A stretch of DNA of 64,000 bases, from the NCBI GenBank assembly GCA_035326425.1, contig DAOLFG010000015.1, positions 29,413 to 93,412 on the forward strand, given 5' to 3'. Below are positions 63,939-64,000 of this stretch, piece by piece (position 1 is the first letter of the stretch; every line of letters begins with the position of its first letter). The notes beneath the pieces were generated by a model that made no database searches, was not told where the DNA came from, and was given only the letters and a program-made list of their open reading frames with translations. A program made the translations under genes and the position numbers. This DNA is from CALKJU01 sp035326425 (GTDB taxonomy: Bacteria; Pseudomonadota; Alphaproteobacteria; Geminicoccales; Geminicoccaceae).

Positions 63939-64000
63939 CTACTCGGCCCAGTACCAGGTCGTCAGCATGGTCGGCGCCGGCGTCGGGTAGTACCACGAGC
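63939..64000 (-). CDS. C-terminal end of a minus-strand gene (partial)
   Basis: The minus strand reads ...SWYYPTPAPTMLTTWYWAE then TAG at 63941-63939, with the gene body beyond the right edge. Support comes from the strong minus-strand terminator 23 bases after this stop. The aromatic, Pro-rich tail is not recognised and no function can be given. Confidence 0.5.
   Translation of the reverse strand, partial: SWYYPTPAPTMLTTWYWAE

Overview
The window is very GC-rich, densely packed DNA from an alphaproteobacterium. The signs are HWE/HisKA_2-family histidine kinases, EcfG-type (GGAAC-N16-CGTT) promoters, a class II DAHP synthase, a Pot/Opp-rich ABC transporter complement and strong GC3 bias. A soil or plant-associated Rhodospirillales/Hyphomicrobiales-type bacterium fits, but no rRNA or other marker allows a firmer placement. 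No tRNA, rRNA, CRISPR array, IS element or prophage was seen.

Layout. 1-5.9 kb: a very large protein, cut by the left edge, that ends in a Josephin-like cysteine peptidase domain; an orphan sugar-type ABC ATPase; and an RTX calcium-binding repeat protein. 6-9.9 kb: an alg8/alg44-like pair (glycosyltransferase plus PilZ/HlyD protein, hence a c-di-GMP-controlled polysaccharide synthase) followed by cyclopropane fatty acid synthase. 10.2-12 kb: an OmpR-type regulator and exonuclease III. 12-17.9 kb: a GMC dehydrogenase with a Tat-exported small subunit, downstream of a complete putrescine/spermidine transporter. 18-21.8 kb: rmuC, a guanidinobutyrase/agmatinase-type ureohydrolase and an AruI-like decarboxylase, joined by 4-base overlaps. 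21.8-26.2 kb: two anti-sigma factors, an EF-G paralogue and an ECF sigma factor. 26.3-33 kb: metabolic genes (Ldh-type dehydrogenase, ATP-grasp protein, DAHP synthase, glutathione reductase, GabD). 

33-38.4 kb is a stress island. Two PRC-barrel genes, a divergent leucyl/phenylalanyl-tRNA-protein transferase paralogue and a HisKA_2 kinase are each preceded by a motif matching the alphaproteobacterial general stress sigma factor EcfG. One of these motifs is bidirectional. A lone receiver protein and a DUF2934 protein sit among them. A cyclophilin and an RhlE-type helicase follow.

40-62 kb is a sugar-acid/oligosaccharide uptake and catabolism block. It holds two Opp-family transporters (one with two tandem 680-residue binding proteins, one with a fused dual ATPase and a divergent binding protein), glucarate dehydratase, a DapA-type dehydratase/aldolase, two more enolase-superfamily enzymes, an alpha/beta hydrolase, a PhyH dioxygenase and an embedded VapBC module. 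The likely flow is import of acidic sugars or their conjugates, hydrolysis, dehydration to keto-deoxy acids and entry into the 2-oxoglutarate branch. The window ends with a PAS-PAS-HWE kinase-receiver hybrid and the tail of a minus-strand gene with a strong terminator.

The best candidates for something new are the Josephin-domain protein and the stress island with its stress-promoter-linked Aat paralogue.
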